A stretch of 6,972 bases of DNA from positions 1-6,972 of the forward strand of contig JAFTUB010000188.1 of assembly GCA_017466495.1 (NCBI GenBank). The letters run 5' to 3'. Source of the DNA: Clostridia bacterium (lineage in GTDB: Bacteria > Bacillota > Clostridia > Oscillospirales > CAG-272). Every line of letters starts with the position of its first letter. Within the stretch, counting starts at the first letter, position 1. This document shows, piece after piece, positions 5,258 to 6,972 of the stretch. A program made the translations under genes and the position numbers. Under the pieces are notes generated by a model. That model saw nothing but the letters and a program-made list of their open reading frames with translations, did no database searches and was not told where the DNA came from.

Positions 5258-5524
5258 ATGGAAAAGATCAGAGAAAAGCTTTGTTCCCGCAAGCTGTGGT
5301 CGGCGATTCTGGCAGGCGCGGCGGCGCTGGTGGCCGCCTGCTTCGGTGAGGAGCTGACCCCGGAGATTGTATCGGCGCTGAAGTGCGCCGTGACGGCGGC
5401 CATTGCCTACATCTTCGGTGAGGGTGCTGTGGATGTGGCGCGGCTGATCGCGGCGGCGCTGGGCGGCGGGGAGGCGCCCGTCATCGCCGGGGAAGAGAAG
5501 GGGACAGATCCGGGGGCGGAATAA
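5258..5524 (+). CDS. Holin-like phage protein
   Basis: An 88-residue protein with an N-terminal charged start (MEKIREKLCSRKLWSAIL) as in many Firmicutes phage holins, two hydrophobic spans (about residues 13-30 and 38-55) separated by a short acidic turn (GEELTPE), and a Gly/Ala-rich region. Holins make lethal membrane holes that release the endolysin. The C-terminal tail is acidic (GEEKGTDPGAE), unlike the basic tails usual in holins. A strong GAGGAGG (5243-5249) sits eight bases before the ATG. It is the last gene of the cassette; no terminator is evident after it. Confidence 0.75.
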   Translation: MEKIREKLCSRKLWSAILAGAAALVAACFGEELTPEIVSALKCAVTAAIAYIFGEGAVDVARLIAAALGGGEAPVIAGEEKGTDPGAE

Positions 5525-5541
5525 AAACCGCGCGTTCCCTC

Positions 5542-5570
5542 TTGCAAAATGCCGGCAAATGTGATATAAT
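5542..5570 (+). promoter_or_regulatory. Sigma-A promoter of glnN with extended -10
   Basis: The -35 element TTGCAA (5542-5547) and a perfect -10 TATAAT (5565-5570) are 17 bp apart. TGA directly before the -10 makes an extended -10 (TGnTATAAT). It begins 18 bases after the holin stop, so it lies very close to the edge of the phage-derived genes. Confidence 0.82.
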
Positions 5571-5672
5571 AATCTAATCGCCCTGTGTGCGGAGGAAGCG
5601 TCTTCTGCCTGCGGGGAAGCTGCTTTTGCGCATTTTGCATGGCGCGGTCTGCCGCGCGGAAAGGTTGTATCT
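5571..5672 (+). promoter_or_regulatory. glnN 5' leader with a hairpin next to the ribosome site
   Basis: About 95 untranslated bases. GCGCGG (5642-5647) pairs with CCGCGC (5652-5657) across TCTG, and the ribosome site GGAAAGG (5658-5664) begins at the very next base, eight bases before the ATG. Clostridial glutamine synthetase genes are known to be controlled by leader RNA (ANTAR antitermination) or antisense RNA, but I see no convincing pair of ANTAR-type hexaloop hairpins here. Confidence 0.4.
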
Positions 5673-6972
5673 ATGGCAAAGAGGGTTCCCGAAATTTTCG
5701 GCAGTTTGGTGTTCAACGATGAGATCATGCGTGAGCGCCTGCCCAAGGACATTTATAAATCCCTGCACAAAACCATTGAAGCAGGGAAAGAGCTCGATCC
5801 TGCGGTGGCCAACAGTGTAGCCGCCGCCATGAAGGATTGGGCACTGGAGAAGGGGGCAACCCACTACACCCATTGGTTCCAGCCTATGACGGGGATCACC
5901 GCCGAGAAGCATGACAGCTTCATCTCTCCCACCTCGGATGGACGGGTCATCATGGAGTTCTCGGGCAAGGAGCTCATCAAGGGCGAACCCGACGCATCTT
6001 CCTTCCCCTCCGGTGGCCTGCGTTCCACCTTCGAGGCTCGGGGCTATACCGCCTGGGACCCCACTTCCTATGCCTTCATCAAGGACGGAAGCCTGTGCAT
6101 CCCCTGTGTATTCTGCGCTTACGGCGGCGAAGTGCTGGATAAGAAGACTCCCCTGCTTCGCTCCATCGAAGCGGTGGGTGAGCAGGCAATGCGCGTGCTG
6201 AATCTCTTCGGCAACACCGGTGTCCGCCGCGTGGTCACCACCGTGGGCCCCGAGCAGGAATATTTCTTAGTGGATAAGGCACTCTATGAGGCCCGCCGGG
6301 ATCTGATCTTCTGCGGCCGCACCCTTTTTGGTGCTCGCCCTCCCAAGGGACAGGAGATGGACGACCATTATTTCGGTGCCATCAAGCCCCGCATCGCGGC
6401 CTTCATGAAGGAGCTGGATGAGGAGCTGTGGAAGCTGGGCATTCTCTCCAAAACCAAGCACAACGAGGCCGCACCCGCACAGCATGAGATGGCCCCCATC
6501 TTCACCACCGCAAACCTGGCCGTGGACCAGAACCAGCTGACCATGGAGGTCATGAAGAACGTGGCCCTGCGGCACACCCTGGTCTGCCTGCTCCACGAAA
6601 AGCCCTTCGCCGGGGTCAACGGATCGGGCAAGCACAACAACTGGTCCCTGTCTACCGATACCGGGGTCAATCTGCTTGCCCCCGGTAAGACCCCCTATGA
6701 AAACGCTCAGTTCCTGCTCTTCCTCTGCGCCGTGATGAAGGCGGTGGATGAGCATCAGGATCTGCTTCGCATCTCGGTTGCCACCGCCGGCAATGACCAC
6801 CGTCTGGGGGCCCATGAGGCGCCTCCTGCCATCGTCTCCATGTTCCTGGGGGATGAGCTCACCGCCATCCTTGAGGCCCTGGAGAGCGGAGAGGACTACA
6901 ACGGCACCGAGCGGATCAAGATGAACATCGGCGTTCATGTGCTGCCGCCCATCCCCAAGGATACCACCGACC
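5673..6972 (+). CDS. glnN: Type III glutamine synthetase, N-terminal 433 codons (cut by window end)
   Basis: It joins ammonia to glutamate using ATP to give glutamine, the main nitrogen-assimilation step. The frame opens MAKRVPEIFGSLVFNDEIMR and has the type III hallmark block ALEKGATHYTHWFQPMTGIT followed by EKHDSF (about residues 61-85). Active-site motifs are VGPEQEYF (from residue 191), an NEAAPAQHEMAPIF segment, NGSGKHNNWSLSTDTG (from 316) and AGNDHRLGAHEAPPAI (from 372). Type III enzymes are about 700 residues and form dodecamers, so roughly 270 residues lie beyond the window. The start is set by GGAAAGG eight bases upstream. Many relatives I recall have Asn where this one has His381 (GANEAPP); I cannot judge how common the change is. 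The promoter at 5542-5570 suggests its own transcription unit. Confidence 0.96.
   Translation, partial: MAKRVPEIFGSLVFNDEIMRERLPKDIYKSLHKTIEAGKELDPAVANSVAAAMKDWALEKGATHYTHWFQPMTGITAEKHDSFISPTSDGRVIMEFSGKELIKGEPDASSFPSGGLRSTFEARGYTAWDPTSYAFIKDGSLCIPCVFCAYGGEVLDKKTPLLRSIEAVGEQAMRVLNLFGNTGVRRVVTTVGPEQEYFLVDKALYEARRDLIFCGRTLFGARPPKGQEMDDHYFGAIKPRIAAFMKELDEELWKLGILSKTKHNEAAPAQHEMAPIFTTANLAVDQNQLTMEVMKNVALRHTLVCLLHEKPFAGVNGSGKHNNWSLSTDTGVNLLAPGKTPYENAQFLLFLCAVMKAVDEHQDLLRISVATAGNDHRLGAHEAPPAIVSMFLGDELTAILEALESGEDYNGTERIKMNIGVHVLPPIPKDTTD

Larger units (their letters stand above)
1176..5524 (+). mobile_element. Phage-derived fibre and lysis cassette without structural genes
   Basis: Six phage-type genes in one direction (fibre, metallophosphoesterase, coiled-coil membrane protein, endolysin, two-span membrane protein, holin-like protein) lie behind one promoter and are bounded by tandem terminators on the left and the glnN promoter on the right. 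No integrase, terminase, portal, capsid, tail tube, tape measure or repressor is present. I found no convincing att-like direct repeats at the edges. All reading frames are intact and gaps are 0-18 bases from the metallophosphoesterase to the holin. It is either a well-kept prophage remnant or a domesticated locus. Confidence 0.7.

Noticed and set aside
1115..5629. TGCTTTTGC at 1115-1123 and 5621-5629 as a possible att-site direct repeat around the cassette
   Set aside because: Nine bases is short and T-rich, the left copy is part of a terminator, and the right copy would place the glnN promoter inside the element. No longer repeat was found at the edges.
6267..6938. A 223-codon minus-strand open frame opposite glnN
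   Set aside because: glnN is unmistakable on the + strand here; the antisense frame has low-complexity Gly/His/Val composition and no ribosome site that I can support.

Overview
The window looks like GC-rich Clostridia DNA, most like the gut Oscillospiraceae (Flavonifractor, Intestinimonas or Oscillibacter types). This is an inference from the strong AGGAGG ribosome sites, the type III glutamine synthetase (GlnN), the SPFH/YbjQ gene set and the style of the phage genes. No ribosomal RNA or other marker fixes the taxon. All genes read on the + strand.

There are three blocks. (1) Bases 1-1151 are a chromosomal operon: the end of an SPFH/band 7 membrane-scaffold gene, a small two-span membrane protein, a YbjQ-family protein and a short ribbon-helix-helix protein. 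Two back-to-back intrinsic terminators close it. (2) Bases 1176-5524 are a compact phage-derived cassette with its own near-consensus promoter (TTGACA, 17 bp, TATGAT). An inverted repeat overlaps the -35 box, and a GC-rich structured leader carries a 19-codon leader ORF. The genes are a baseplate/tail-fibre protein with collagen-like and Ig-like parts, a calcineurin-type metallophosphoesterase, a small membrane coiled-coil protein, an M23 endolysin with an SLH-like tail, a two-span membrane protein and a holin-like protein. (3) Bases 5542-6972 hold a promoter, a 100-base leader and the first 433 codons of glnN, cut by the window end.

The cassette has the adsorption and lysis ends of a phage but no capsid, portal, terminase, tail-tube, integrase or repressor gene, and it sits directly between housekeeping genes. 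Every gene in it is intact, the genes from the metallophosphoesterase to the holin are tightly spaced or overlapping, and the promoter is strong. That fits a maintained unit better than a decaying prophage. The most interesting reading is a dispersed locus of a domesticated phage-like particle, such as a gene transfer agent or tailocin, whose fibre and lysis genes lie apart from its structural genes. A well-preserved prophage remnant is the main alternative.

Expression of the cassette seems to have several control layers visible in the DNA: the inverted repeat at the -35 box, two competing pairings in the leader RNA, and a hairpin that hides the fibre gene's Shine-Dalgarno inside the overlapping leader ORF.
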